Part shown: piece by piece, positions 1 to 8,425 of the stretch | How the letters are laid out: each line of letters begins with the position of its first letter | Position numbering within the stretch: position 1 is the first letter of the stretch | DNA from: Arsenophonus apicola | Lineage (GTDB): Bacteria; Pseudomonadota; Gammaproteobacteria; Enterobacterales; Enterobacteriaceae | Assembly (NCBI RefSeq): GCF_020268605.1 | Contig: NZ_CP084222.1 | Coordinates: forward strand, 372,001 to 436,000 | Length of the DNA stretch: 64,000 bases | Direction of reading: 5' to 3' | Notes under the pieces: generated by a model | The model's database searches: none | What the model saw: the letters and a program-made list of their open reading frames with translations, nothing else | What the model was told of the DNA's origin: nothing | Position numbers and translations under genes: made by a program

Positions 1-944
1 TGCTCGGCGATGTCAGTGTCATTTTTAAGATTAGCCAATCGATCACGCTGATCTTCTGTATCACGCACTAGGCTTTTATAAGCGCCTTGAGCGCAAGAGA
101 TAGAGTATAATGTTCGCTTGCTATCCTGCATCGAATAACGCACAGCGTTATACCATTGTGTATGTATAATACCATTATCACGCCATTTCTTATCGGTTTG
201 ACCAGTACTATCACTAAAGATAGGTTTTGGGCGATTATGTTCAATGCCTTGGCAAAATTGTTTAATGGCAAGTTTTTTTTGGTTAAGTTCATCAACAGAC
301 AATTTGGCATTAGTTAAATCTAACTTCAGCCATGGAAACTCTTCCTCTAATAGTTTGCTCATCTGTTGCCGATCAGTGAGGCGATTTTTTCCTGCGATAG
401 CTTGCCTAAATCGCTCACTGAGTCCCTGATTTGCAAATAGGTTGGCCAGCGCATTAGTATCAGCTTCGGTTTGTTCATGTAGCCCGCTGGCGACCCGTAG
501 CCAACTGTTGATAAAATCATCTCGATGCTGATTGAGCTTTTTTTCAACTTGCCGGTAGATTTGTTCAACTTTTTTGGCTTGTTGAATCTGATGATTCAAC
601 TGGGCTTGAATTTTCCATTGGGTAAGATTTTCGCGTAGATTTTTAATCTCATTTTTACCGATCAATTGTTGATATTGTTTCATTAATAACAGTAATTGGG
701 CATTATTATCTACGCTAGATAAAGAATTATCTGTGGGTGGAGTAAGGATCGGTATATTTTTATCAGATTGATTATGACTGGCCGTTTTTTTTTGTTCGTT
801 TTCAATCACACTATTAACTTGTTGAATAATATTTTTTTGTAGCGCGGTTAATTGGTTGACCAGATTATTATCCGCGATTACGTCTTGCTTTACAGCAGCA
901 AACGGGTGTGCTTTGTTAGCTGTTAATCGGTTAATTTCTACCAT
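1..944 (-). CDS. SipB/IpaB-like type III translocator, N-terminal part, runs off the window
   Basis: An uninterrupted reading frame starts at the ATG at 944 and stays open to base 1, giving at least 314 codons with no stop, so the gene is cut by the window edge. It begins 7 nt after the sicA stop, exactly where sipB sits in Salmonella SPI-1. The visible part is hydrophilic, rich in Gln, Asn and Lys, and likely coiled coil. Around residues 90-125 a leucine-rich stretch followed by a Trp-containing helix resembles the conserved SipB segment before its coiled coil. The hydrophobic membrane-inserting region expected in this family would lie beyond the edge. By family it would be a pore-forming translocon subunit escorted by the SicA chaperone. 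Identity rests mainly on synteny; sequence divergence is considerable. Confidence 0.72.
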   Translation of the reverse strand, partial: MVEINRLTANKAHPFAAVKQDVIADNNLVNQLTALQKNIIQQVNSVIENEQKKTASHNQSDKNIPILTPPTDNSLSSVDNNAQLLLLMKQYQQLIGKNEIKNLRENLTQWKIQAQLNHQIQQAKKVEQIYRQVEKKLNQHRDDFINSWLRVASGLHEQTEADTNALANLFANQGLSERFRQAIAGKNRLTDRQQMSKLLEEEFPWLKLDLTNAKLSVDELNQKKLAIKQFCQGIEHNRPKPIFSDSTGQTDKKWRDNGIIHTQWYNAVRYSMQDSKRTLYSISCAQGAYKSLVRDTEDQRDRLANLKNDTDIAE

Positions 945-951
945 CTTTAGG

Positions 952-1467
952 TCATCCTTGATTATCGTCATTTGATGGAGAGGTTGTTAAGAGTTCAAGA
1001 TAGGCTTGCGCTCTATTCTTTAATTCTTGATCGCTACTATGTTGATAAACTTTCTGAAAACAGTATTTAGCTTTCTCTTTTTCAGCGATAATAAGATTAC
1101 ATTGTCCACCGTAGAACATTGGGCGGTAGTCATTATCACCATGTATATAAGCCAGCGCGTAGAGATCAAGCGCTGTTTCATACTGTTTTTGTAGCTGTTT
1201 AACCGCCCCTAACCCCATAATGTAATCACTATTATTGAAATCATATAAGCAGAGAAAACGAAAAAAGGTTTCAGCCTCTTCCAATTTACCTTGTTGATAA
1301 AAATCATATGCAAAGCGGTAAACACCATCCATCAGTTCATCGGGTATGCCTTCTAAATCCTTTAAGCTGGCACCTTGCTGGAGGGCTTCTGTCACCAGTT
1401 CAGTGTACTCATCCAGGTGAGCATCGGTGTTATTATCATTTTGGTTAATCGTATTTTGCTGTTCCAT
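952..1467 (-). CDS. sicA: Type III secretion translocator chaperone SicA (LcrH/SycD class)
   Basis: The 171-residue acidic protein (Salmonella SicA is about 165) has the tetratricopeptide pattern of class II chaperones. Three TPR-like units run from about residue 45 to 155, including an FRFLCLYDF stretch and a YALAYIHGDN stretch that match SicA/SycD consensus helices. The family binds the hydrophobic translocators (SipB, SipC) in the cytoplasm, and in Salmonella SicA is also a co-activator with InvF. A GAGAAG ribosome site precedes the ATG. It lies 82 nt after spaS and 7 nt before the translocator gene, as in SPI-1. No defects are visible. Confidence 0.92.
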   Translation of the reverse strand: MEQQNTINQNDNNTDAHLDEYTELVTEALQQGASLKDLEGIPDELMDGVYRFAYDFYQQGKLEEAETFFRFLCLYDFNNSDYIMGLGAVKQLQKQYETALDLYALAYIHGDNDYRPMFYGGQCNLIIAEKEKAKYCFQKVYQHSSDQELKNRAQAYLELLTTSPSNDDNQG

Positions 1468-1549
1468 AGCATCTTCTCGCTTTATTTATGACAGAGTAAA
1501 GGAATTTAAGCGGTTTAACTTGCAAAAATCCGCCAAGTTAACAAAAATA

Positions 1550-2629
1550 TTAAGACTTTTGCTCACTGTTTATTGCTTCTGTTGGTGTATTTTCTAGTAT
1601 GGCGGCCATTTCTACCTGCTTTAACCAGATAAAAATATCAATCACATCGAGTAAATCTTGTTTTACTACGGTTTCGTATAATCTGTAGCGCTGATAAATT
1701 TGGCGTGCCAGTTTGATGTTACGCACAATTGGAATACCTATCTCTTTGGCATAGGCTTGTACAGCCAGTGCATATTGGTTCGCCATGCGAACCGCTACCA
1801 GCGGTAATATGCTGTTATCAGGATCAAAATAGATACCAATGGCAATATGAGTCGGATTGGCTAATATCATTGATGATTGTGCTATTGCTTGTTTAGTTTC
1901 AGCGTTGAGTAGTTCTTGATGAGCACCGCGACGGGCCGATTTTTTTTCTGGATTACCTTCGTTTTCTTTGTATTCTCGTTTTACTTCATGCTTTTCCATT
2001 TTCATCTCGTTGTGATGAAGAAAATATTCATATAGGGCATCAAGAAGCAAAATAGGCAGTGAGAATAGCAGAAAAAACAAGATAAATTTCAGCGTTAAAA
2101 TACGCCAATCATAGATAATATGCCAAATCGTTTTTCGTTGGGTGAATAACAGTGTCGATTGGTATGATTGAATAAAAAAATAACAGCAACTGAGAAAAAT
2201 AGTTAAAAATAGTAATGCCTTAAGCAGATTCTTCAGCGCCCGTTTATCCACGAGACGTTTTATTCCTTGCACGATATCCAGTTTTTTAAAATCCAGCTTG
2301 ATAGCTTCGGTTGCCAGGATAAATTTTGACTGGAGTAGTGATGGAATAATGGCTGCTAATGCACTAATAAATACCACTGGTAACACAATAGATAAAAATA
2401 ACGATATTAATGCATTGATAAAACTTTGCGGATTAATATTGTGAGGATGTAATAAAATATGCTGATAAAAATAAATGAATTGCTCAAAATCGAGATAAAA
2501 CCCTAATACACAGGTACCAGCAAAATAGGCACAACCGGAGACTAAATCTTTGCTTTTAAAAGATTGACCTTTTTTAGCTGAATCACGTAATTTTTTGGCC
2601 GTTGGTTTTTCTGTTTTTTCTGCCATCAA
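1550..2629 (-). CDS. spaS: Type III export apparatus switch protein SpaS (SctU/FlhB family)
   Basis: The 359-residue protein (Salmonella SpaS is 356) has an N-terminal half with four hydrophobic segments between about residues 30 and 200 and a charged cytoplasmic half. The autocleavage motif NPTH is at residues 258-261 and intact, followed by the conserved HIAIGIYF strand. The family resides in the inner membrane export gate and switches substrate class from needle/rod to translocators after self-cleavage between Asn and Pro. The start overlaps the spaR stop by 4 nt, so translation is probably coupled. Appears intact. Confidence 0.95.
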   Translation of the reverse strand: MMAEKTEKPTAKKLRDSAKKGQSFKSKDLVSGCAYFAGTCVLGFYLDFEQFIYFYQHILLHPHNINPQSFINALISLFLSIVLPVVFISALAAIIPSLLQSKFILATEAIKLDFKKLDIVQGIKRLVDKRALKNLLKALLFLTIFLSCCYFFIQSYQSTLLFTQRKTIWHIIYDWRILTLKFILFFLLFSLPILLLDALYEYFLHHNEMKMEKHEVKREYKENEGNPEKKSARRGAHQELLNAETKQAIAQSSMILANPTHIAIGIYFDPDNSILPLVAVRMANQYALAVQAYAKEIGIPIVRNIKLARQIYQRYRLYETVVKQDLLDVIDIFIWLKQVEMAAILENTPTEAINSEQKS

Positions 2630-3393
2630 TTGCCCACTATAATTATTGATGAAATTGAAGGTGGAAGCACCGAAATAAGTGTTTGAGGTAGCGTCGTATT
2701 AAACAGAATAAATAGCAGGCTAAAAGCCACGATACTTTTAAGGGTCAACGATAAAGAGAATGCATTTAATTGCGGGCAGAATAATGAATAGAGACCCAAG
2801 CCGATTTCTAACATAAACAGTCCAATTAATATCGGTGCTGATAGCGTTATTGCTAACATAATGAAATGGGTTAACCATTTCCCTAAGCCGTATAAATCAA
2901 CATGAACAATTGGGCGGCCGATAGGTAGTTGTTGATAACTTTCGACTATTGTTGCGACGAATTCAATCATGCCGCCATGATTGAGAAACCATGCAACACA
3001 GAACATATTGATTAATGACGCGAGTGAGGAAGATTCAGAGCCAGTCGTTGGATCAAGCATATCACCAATACTGGCTCCCCTTTGGTTATCAATAAATTCA
3101 CCTATCGCTGAGGCTAGCCAAAAAGGTGTAGCCATTAAGATGCCCATAGTTAAACCAATAAATAGTTCAACAACGGATAACGCAATAAATTGGCTGGTTG
3201 ATTGCCATGTTGGGATGACTATCAATGGTGATAAACAAAGGGTAAGTAATAAAATGATAATCCCTTTTAAGGATAAATTGGTTAGTATGCGATCACTTAA
3301 AAAAGGCAACATAAAAAACAGTGGCGCCAGACGGGCAAAAATTAGTAAATAATTGAGTAATGAATTTTGTAGCGCTAAATAAAGTTTCATCAT
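2626..3393 (-). CDS. spaR: Type III export apparatus protein SpaR (SctT/FliR family)
   Basis: This 255-residue, very hydrophobic protein (Salmonella SpaR is 263) has about six membrane segments over its length. The central loop reads GEFIDNQRGASIGDMLDP, the signature region of SctT/FliR proteins. With SctR and SctS it forms the helical entry portal of the secretion channel in the inner membrane. It begins 5 nt after the spaQ stop and overlaps spaS by 4 nt. Appears intact. Confidence 0.95.
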   Translation of the reverse strand: MMKLYLALQNSLLNYLLIFARLAPLFFMLPFLSDRILTNLSLKGIIILLLTLCLSPLIVIPTWQSTSQFIALSVVELFIGLTMGILMATPFWLASAIGEFIDNQRGASIGDMLDPTTGSESSSLASLINMFCVAWFLNHGGMIEFVATIVESYQQLPIGRPIVHVDLYGLGKWLTHFIMLAITLSAPILIGLFMLEIGLGLYSLFCPQLNAFSLSLTLKSIVAFSLLFILFNTTLPQTLISVLPPSISSIIIVGN

Positions 3394-3398
3394 TGCGG

Positions 3399-3659
3399 TC
3401 AGATCCCTGCGCTGAAACCAAGATTAAACATTTCAGTTGCATAAGCGATAATTTTTTCCGTTAACCAACTAGCTTGCATTAATAAACAGATAAAAACGGC
3501 CACTAGTTTTAAACCGAAAGGTAATGTTTGCTCCTGGATTTGGGTGACGGTTTGTAATAGCCCAATGATCAAGCCAATAGCGGTAGCGACCAGCACAGGT
3601 AATAATGACAGGATCAGGATCAGATAAAGTCCTTTACTCATTGCATAACTCATGTCCAT
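3399..3659 (-). CDS. spaQ: Type III export apparatus protein SpaQ (SctS/FliQ family)
   Basis: The protein is 86 residues, the same length as Salmonella SpaQ. It has two transmembrane helices (about residues 10-35 and 48-70) flanking the invariant family segment TVTQIQEQTLPFG. Four copies of this subunit wrap the SctR5-SctT1 portal in the family. It starts 1 nt after the spaP stop, so the genes are tightly coupled. Appears intact. Confidence 0.95.
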   Translation of the reverse strand: MDMSYAMSKGLYLILILSLLPVLVATAIGLIIGLLQTVTQIQEQTLPFGLKLVAVFICLLMQASWLTEKIIAYATEMFNLGFSAGI

Positions 3660-3660
3660 A

Positions 3661-4341
3661 TTATTTGACTGCCATAAAATCTAAGTATTGCGAAATAAGC
3701 CCCTTTGATAATAAAGACCAACCATCCATAGCGACAAATAATACCAGTTTAATGGGTACCGATAGGGTAATAGGGCTCATCATCATCATGCCTAAAGCGA
3801 GTAGAATGCTTGATACAACTAAGTCAATGACCACAAAAGGTAAGTAAAGATAAAAGCCGATAATAAATGCGCTTTTAATTTCACTCAGGGCATAAGCGGC
3901 TAATAGAGGAATAAGAGAGCTATTTTCTAGCGAGTTATCGATTTGGTTTTCTGGTTGAGGAACACGTTCTTGCGCGGCGACAAAAAATTTAATCAGTTCT
4001 GGATCGGCATATTTATGTAGATATTGACGATAATCCTGTAAACTTTCATCTAAAAACTGATCAAGTAACACTGGATCAGTAAAAGCATGGGGATTTTCTG
4101 TTTGATAATTGACAGTATAGTGATAAAAATTTTTGGCCAATGGTGCCATGATAAACAGTGACAAAATTAAAGCAATTGCATTTAACACCATATTGGATGG
4201 TACTTGCTGTACCCCTATGGCATTCCTGACCATGACAAACACAATAGAAAACTTTAAATAACAGGTTCCTGCTGCAATCAAAAAGGGAAGTAGCGTGGCA
4301 ATTGACAGTAGGATGATGATAGAAACCGGATTATCTGTCAT
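3661..4341 (-). CDS. spaP: Type III export apparatus protein SpaP (SctR/FliP family)
   Basis: The 226-residue protein (Salmonella SpaP is 224) has the family layout of a hydrophobic N-terminus, a pair of membrane segments, a periplasmic loop around residues 80-150, and two C-terminal hydrophobic segments. Diagnostic stretches are YLKFSIVFVMVRNAIGVQQ near residue 28 and LGMMMMSPITLSVPIKL near residue 183, both typical of SctR/FliP. Five copies make the core of the export gate. It lies 5 nt after spaO and 1 nt before spaQ. Appears intact. Confidence 0.95.
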   Translation of the reverse strand: MTDNPVSIIILLSIATLLPFLIAAGTCYLKFSIVFVMVRNAIGVQQVPSNMVLNAIALILSLFIMAPLAKNFYHYTVNYQTENPHAFTDPVLLDQFLDESLQDYRQYLHKYADPELIKFFVAAQERVPQPENQIDNSLENSSLIPLLAAYALSEIKSAFIIGFYLYLPFVVIDLVVSSILLALGMMMMSPITLSVPIKLVLFVAMDGWSLLSKGLISQYLDFMAVK

Positions 4342-4346
4342 GGTGG

Positions 4347-5243
4347 CTAACCTTCTTGCTCGCTAGATAACAGTGTGTGTAATTCAACAGCAAGTTGTTC
4401 ACCGACTTGGATCAATTCCCCTTTAGCAAAAGTTTGGCCATTAATTTCTAAAGTTATGGCACAATGTGCATCACTATTAAGAATGAGTTGTGTACCACTT
4501 TGCCAGGATTTTATTGTATTCAAACTAAAGGTTTGGCGCTGTAAAATAAAATTCACTTTCAGCGGTAACTGGTTTAAATCAAAAAGAGCTGGAGAGGATT
4601 CGGAGCTGGCATTATGATCATCCTGATCAGTGACAATGGGTTGAGCTAACATAATATTTCCTTGAGGTTGCCAGGTGTAGTGAAATAACGGTATTGTTTC
4701 CACGCTAAGATAGGTTTGGGATTGTTGCAGTAATAAAATATCTCCCGTTTGTAAAGTGCGAAAAAGTTGCTGTTTTAATCGACTATAACCAATAGAAAAT
4801 CTGACCTGTAAGGGTAAGTTAGCATAGCCGTTCTCCTTTAACGGCATACTACCTTTGGCATCAACAATCAATATCTGGCCTAACGAGCTCGTTATTCTAA
4901 TAGCCTCAATCGGTTGTTGCAGGCAGTCAAACTGAGTGACTTGAATTTGAAATTCACCTAATTGCGGAATTGAAATAGTGGTAAGTTGTTCTTGTAACAA
5001 TTCAATTAGATAACTGGCAGGAATCGAAAGCCAGGGCAGTGGCGCTAGCATAGTTAAGTATTGGCGGAGTGCAACCTCAATCGGTAGATAAACGGTTAAT
5101 TGCAATTTCGATTGTTGTAACAATAATACGAAGCAGTAGCTATCAGTAATAATTTTTTCACTGGGATAATGCGTTGCAAATGCCTGAAATAACGGAGTTT
5201 TATCTGTATACCTGCTGGCTCTAAGTGATAATTTGCCCTTCAT
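4347..5243 (-). CDS. spaO: Type III cytoplasmic sorting platform protein SpaO (SctQ, SPOA family)
   Basis: The 298-residue protein (Salmonella SpaO is 303) is placed between invJ and spaP as in SPI-1. The last 75 residues form a SPOA/FliM-FliN-like surface-presentation domain beginning around LPLKVNFILQRQ, with the TLEINGQTFAKGELIQVG strand-turn typical of the fold. In the family SctQ forms the pods of the cytosolic sorting platform with SctK (OrgA) and SctL (OrgB). Many SctQ genes also make a C-terminal product from an internal start; I did not identify a clear internal ribosome site here. It overlaps invJ by 4 nt. Appears intact. Confidence 0.9.
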   Translation of the reverse strand: MKGKLSLRASRYTDKTPLFQAFATHYPSEKIITDSYCFVLLLQQSKLQLTVYLPIEVALRQYLTMLAPLPWLSIPASYLIELLQEQLTTISIPQLGEFQIQVTQFDCLQQPIEAIRITSSLGQILIVDAKGSMPLKENGYANLPLQVRFSIGYSRLKQQLFRTLQTGDILLLQQSQTYLSVETIPLFHYTWQPQGNIMLAQPIVTDQDDHNASSESSPALFDLNQLPLKVNFILQRQTFSLNTIKSWQSGTQLILNSDAHCAITLEINGQTFAKGELIQVGEQLAVELHTLLSSEQEG

Positions 5244-6259
5244 GATGATTCATCACCTGATTCGTCACTGTTATTGAGTGTGATATTAAGCGTGTCAGTT
5301 AAGGATACTGTTGATGGCGATGCCCTTTCGTTTAAGTGGCGCTGTAGTATTGACATAACATGGCTATTTGATGCCATAAGTTGCAGATGATGATTAGCAA
5401 TCCGATAAATATCAACATGATGAGTACCACCTTGCCATTGAGTGAATGTATAACGTAATTCTGCTTCAGGCGATGAATGGTTAGATGGCATAGTAGTTGT
5501 TGCTGTTTTGGCCGGAAGTTCTGCCGTTATGTCGCTTTGGTAGTTGGTTGCTACTTGGAGGGATGGCCAGTTAGTAAAATGAGATGCACTGTCGCTATTA
5601 GCTAAGTTATTACTATCGGTAAGGGATTGGCAATTTTCTTGCTCTACCAGCTCTGTGTTATTTAACTCATTTGTAATCGTTGGCCATAAGTCATCTTCTT
5701 TTATCACTTTATGGCTAAGGTTTTGCAAATGAGTATCCCCAGCGTTTAACAATGATTTAGTAACGGTTTCTGTCTCAATTGATACAAGTTTATCGTCAGC
5801 AAGATGTTTGGCTAACATGGTGGAATTAATTTTTACGCAAATTTGTTGGTTTTCGACCAATTCACTGATTTGAATCTGTTTTTCTATCGCTTGCTGGTTA
5901 ATGGCATCGCTTTTTTGATCGCTACTGACGGTCACTGAATGTTGTTGATAGCCTGTCGAAAAAAAATTTGTAGGTATTTCAGTGTTATTGAAAGGTAGGT
6001 TAGTAGGGATAATTAACTCCGTCACGAGCGAGTCGTGTTGCTTTTGCTCTTGATTATAAAGCGTTATTTCAGTGGGTAGCGCGGTGACAATAATGGATTG
6101 TAATAAAGTTAATCTTTCATCAATTTCTTTTGATAAATAGGTATTATTTATTTGTTCATCATAGCGTTCTGATGAAGAAAAACTAGTGCACAGATTATCT
6201 GGTAAATAAGATGAATTACTAATAATCTGTTGACGTTGATGAGTATCAATATTTACCAT
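5240..6259 (-). CDS. invJ: Needle-length regulator InvJ (SctP)
   Basis: The 339-residue hydrophilic, Thr/Ser/Asn/Gln-rich protein has low complexity over most of its length (Salmonella InvJ is 336). The C-terminal 75 residues are the most structured part, with an ELRYTFTQWQGGTHHVDIY stretch resembling the T3S4-type C-terminal domain of needle-length or hook-length proteins. The assignment rests on position between invI and spaO, length and that C-terminal stretch, since SctP proteins diverge quickly. In SPI-1 it is secreted early and sets needle length and the substrate switch through SpaS. It overlaps invI by 14 nt and spaO by 4 nt. Confidence 0.82.
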   Translation of the reverse strand: MVNIDTHQRQQIISNSSYLPDNLCTSFSSSERYDEQINNTYLSKEIDERLTLLQSIIVTALPTEITLYNQEQKQHDSLVTELIIPTNLPFNNTEIPTNFFSTGYQQHSVTVSSDQKSDAINQQAIEKQIQISELVENQQICVKINSTMLAKHLADDKLVSIETETVTKSLLNAGDTHLQNLSHKVIKEDDLWPTITNELNNTELVEQENCQSLTDSNNLANSDSASHFTNWPSLQVATNYQSDITAELPAKTATTTMPSNHSSPEAELRYTFTQWQGGTHHVDIYRIANHHLQLMASNSHVMSILQRHLNERASPSTVSLTDTLNITLNNSDESGDESS

Positions 6260-6701
6260 AAATTGCTAATTCCTGTAATTGTATCTCTTCTTGCGAAGCG
6301 GTTTTTAAACGATGGCATTTTTTTGCCTGCTGGTAGCAATGTCGTAATTTTTTCTCTTTTTTTACCAAGTTGCATTGCAGTTGCTGAAGTAAGTTTTTTT
6401 GTTGATCCAGTTGGGCTATCTTCTGTTCAATTAATGCTATTTCTGTCTGCACTTGATTAATTTGTGCTTTTACTATCGCTTGCTTCCTTTTACTGTCAAA
6501 CAAGGCGTTATAGGCTAATTGTCCGACAGGCTCTAATGTTTTGGCTTGTTCGATTAGTTGAGTAAATAAAAAACAAGATTGGTGATGTCGCTGCTGTTCA
6601 TTGGTTATTTCTCTTTTAATTTGGCCGATGGCTGACGCTAATCTAGTTTGTTTTTGTTGTAGTAATTTGATCGGAGTTTCAAATTTACGCCACGATGTCA
6701 T
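6246..6701 (-). CDS. invI: Type III stalk protein InvI (SpaM/SctO)
   Basis: The start is placed at the ATG at 6701 rather than the frame's more upstream ATG. An AAGGAG ribosome site sits just upstream, and the resulting 151 residues match the usual size (Salmonella InvI is 147). The protein is almost entirely charged heptad-like helix rich in Lys, Gln and Glu from about residue 15 to 140, as expected for the FliJ-like two-helix coiled coil that links the ATPase InvC to the export gate InvA. Its start lies inside the 3' end of invC (17-nt overlap), which independently shows that invC originally extended past its premature stop. Confidence 0.88.
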   Translation of the reverse strand: MTSWRKFETPIKLLQQKQTRLASAIGQIKREITNEQQRHHQSCFLFTQLIEQAKTLEPVGQLAYNALFDSKRKQAIVKAQINQVQTEIALIEQKIAQLDQQKNLLQQLQCNLVKKEKKLRHCYQQAKKCHRLKTASQEEIQLQELAIYGKY

Positions 6702-7983
6702 AAAACTCCTTAACCGATTGAGAAAAGGAATAAGATTGTTGCCACGATTGTTGCAAAAACTGCTCAATAGCACTTTTTTTATTGATAAGTTGGTCATGAT
6801 CATGATTTTCTCCAGCGCGATACTCCCCCAATTCTTGTAAGAGTTTTAATGATGCTAATTGGGTAAGATAATGACGAAAATCTCGTGCAGCTGTTTGCTG
6901 CTGTTGCTCAGTGATTTGTTGAAAAAGACGGCTGGTACTGAGTAAAATGTCGATGGCCGGGTAATGTCCTTGTGCTGCTAATTATTGAGAAAGGTAAATA
7001 TGGCCATCCAGTATAGAACGTATTTCATCACCGATCGCATCAGGTTCTTCTTCATTTTCCAGTAAAATAGTATAAAAAGCGGTTAACGCGCCTTTTTGTG
7101 TATTGCCAGGCCGTTCAAGTAGTGAGGGAAGTTGTTCAAAAACCGAAGCGGGAAAACCTTTGCGAGCGGGTAGTTCCCCCGAAGCCAACGCAACATCACG
7201 TAAGGCACGGCAATAACGGGTTATTGAATCGATAAAGAGAACGACATGTTTATTTTGATCACGAAAATATTCTGCCACGGTGGTAGCCACTAAAGCGGCA
7301 TTACAGCGATTAACGGCTGGCTGATCTGAGGTTGAACTAATAAGAATCGTTTGACTGCCACGTGGTGATCGCTTTAATTCATCAACAAATTCGGTAACTT
7401 CGCGGCCTCTTTCACCAATCAACGCGACAACAAAGATATCGGCTTGTGCATAATTGATCAGCATATTCATTAATATAGTTTTGCCACAACCCGCGGCAGC
7501 AAAGATGCCTAATCTTTGTCCTACACCGCACGTTAATAGCCCATCAATCGCCCGAATACCAGTGGCAAAGTAGTTAGTGATAGGTTTTCTACTTAAGAAA
7601 TCTGGCGCGTTGGTATTAACTGAGCGTCGACAGCTAGTAGCATTCAATGCTATCGATGGTGCAAAGCGTAAGATGGGGTGACCTGCAACATCTAACATGG
7701 TGCCTAATAACGTTTCACTTAATTGAATAGAAAGGGTATGGCCTGTGGGTTCAATGGCTGTCGTTAAAGAGAGTCCATGGGATGAACCCATTAAGCTAAG
7801 TAATGCTTGTTGGTGGTGAAAAGCGATCACTTGAGCTTGCCCAATCGTTTGTGAACTACCAGGATAGGGTTTTAATAAGCAAACCTCGCCGATAAACACT
7901 TTTCTTAATGGTGCCTCTATAATGTTTCCCTGAATGCGTACCGGATAGGCAACTGGATAAAAGGGCATAAAGTTGTTGTTCAT
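6685..7983 (-). pseudogene. invC: Type III secretion ATPase InvC (SctN), interrupted by an in-frame TAA
   Basis: Read through its single stop, this frame gives 432 residues, the family's length (Salmonella InvC is 431). The N-terminal 333 residues hold the beta-barrel and the F1-type nucleotide-binding domain, with Walker A AAAGCGKT near residues 163-170 and the GERGREVTEFVDEL stretch. After HIYLSQ the codon is TAA (6984-6982) where homologues carry Lys. The same frame then continues with LAAQGHYPAIDIL and on to GEYRAGENHDHD before the natural stop at 6685. A one-base change from AAA explains it. The premature product would lack the C-terminal helical domain that contacts the stalk and substrates. 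ATP hydrolysis and unfolding of export substrates would probably be lost, unless the stop is read through. Confidence 0.9.
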
Positions 7984-7989
7984 TGCTAG

Positions 7990-8406
7990 TTAACCAATCA
8001 ATAATTTATTGATATTGAGCATATATTGAAAAAAACTGTCGATTGCTTCGGCAAATTGGGTCGCATTTTCTAGCGCTGTGATAGAGAAGGTTGCCCGTAA
8101 CTCAAGTATATTTTCATCATTAAGAAAATAAGTGGGTTGCCCGGGATAAAAAAAAGGCAAATGGTTACTAATAATGGTTGCTAATAAGGGTTCACTTAGC
8201 TGTCGAATAACATTTGGCTCTATATATCCCAGGTTAGCCCAAATGGTGGGTAAATCATTTACCATAGCGATATGAATATCAGGTAACTCTTCTAATTCGA
8301 GCGTGATAGTAGAATGATTATTAAGTTGATGCCCTTGGGGAAATAAATCCGGTTTCCCCATTGTTTTGATTGCATCTGTGACAAGTGAAGCAAGATCCAT
8401 TTGCAT
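7990..8406 (-). CDS. invB: Type III secretion chaperone InvB (class IB)
   Basis: The 138-residue protein (Salmonella InvB is 135) lies between invA and invC, as in SPI-1. It has the small acidic alpha/beta profile of Spa15/InvB chaperones, with an N-terminal helix DLASLVTDAIKTMG and strands such as TITLELEELPDIHIAM. These homodimers bind the N-termini of several effectors and hand them to the ATPase and gatekeeper. No effector gene is visible in this window. Intact, 6 nt before invC and 19 nt after invA. Confidence 0.85.
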   Translation of the reverse strand: MQMDLASLVTDAIKTMGKPDLFPQGHQLNNHSTITLELEELPDIHIAMVNDLPTIWANLGYIEPNVIRQLSEPLLATIISNHLPFFYPGQPTYFLNDENILELRATFSITALENATQFAEAIDSFFQYMLNINKLLIG

Positions 8407-8425
8407 AATTCAGTCCTTGAATTAA

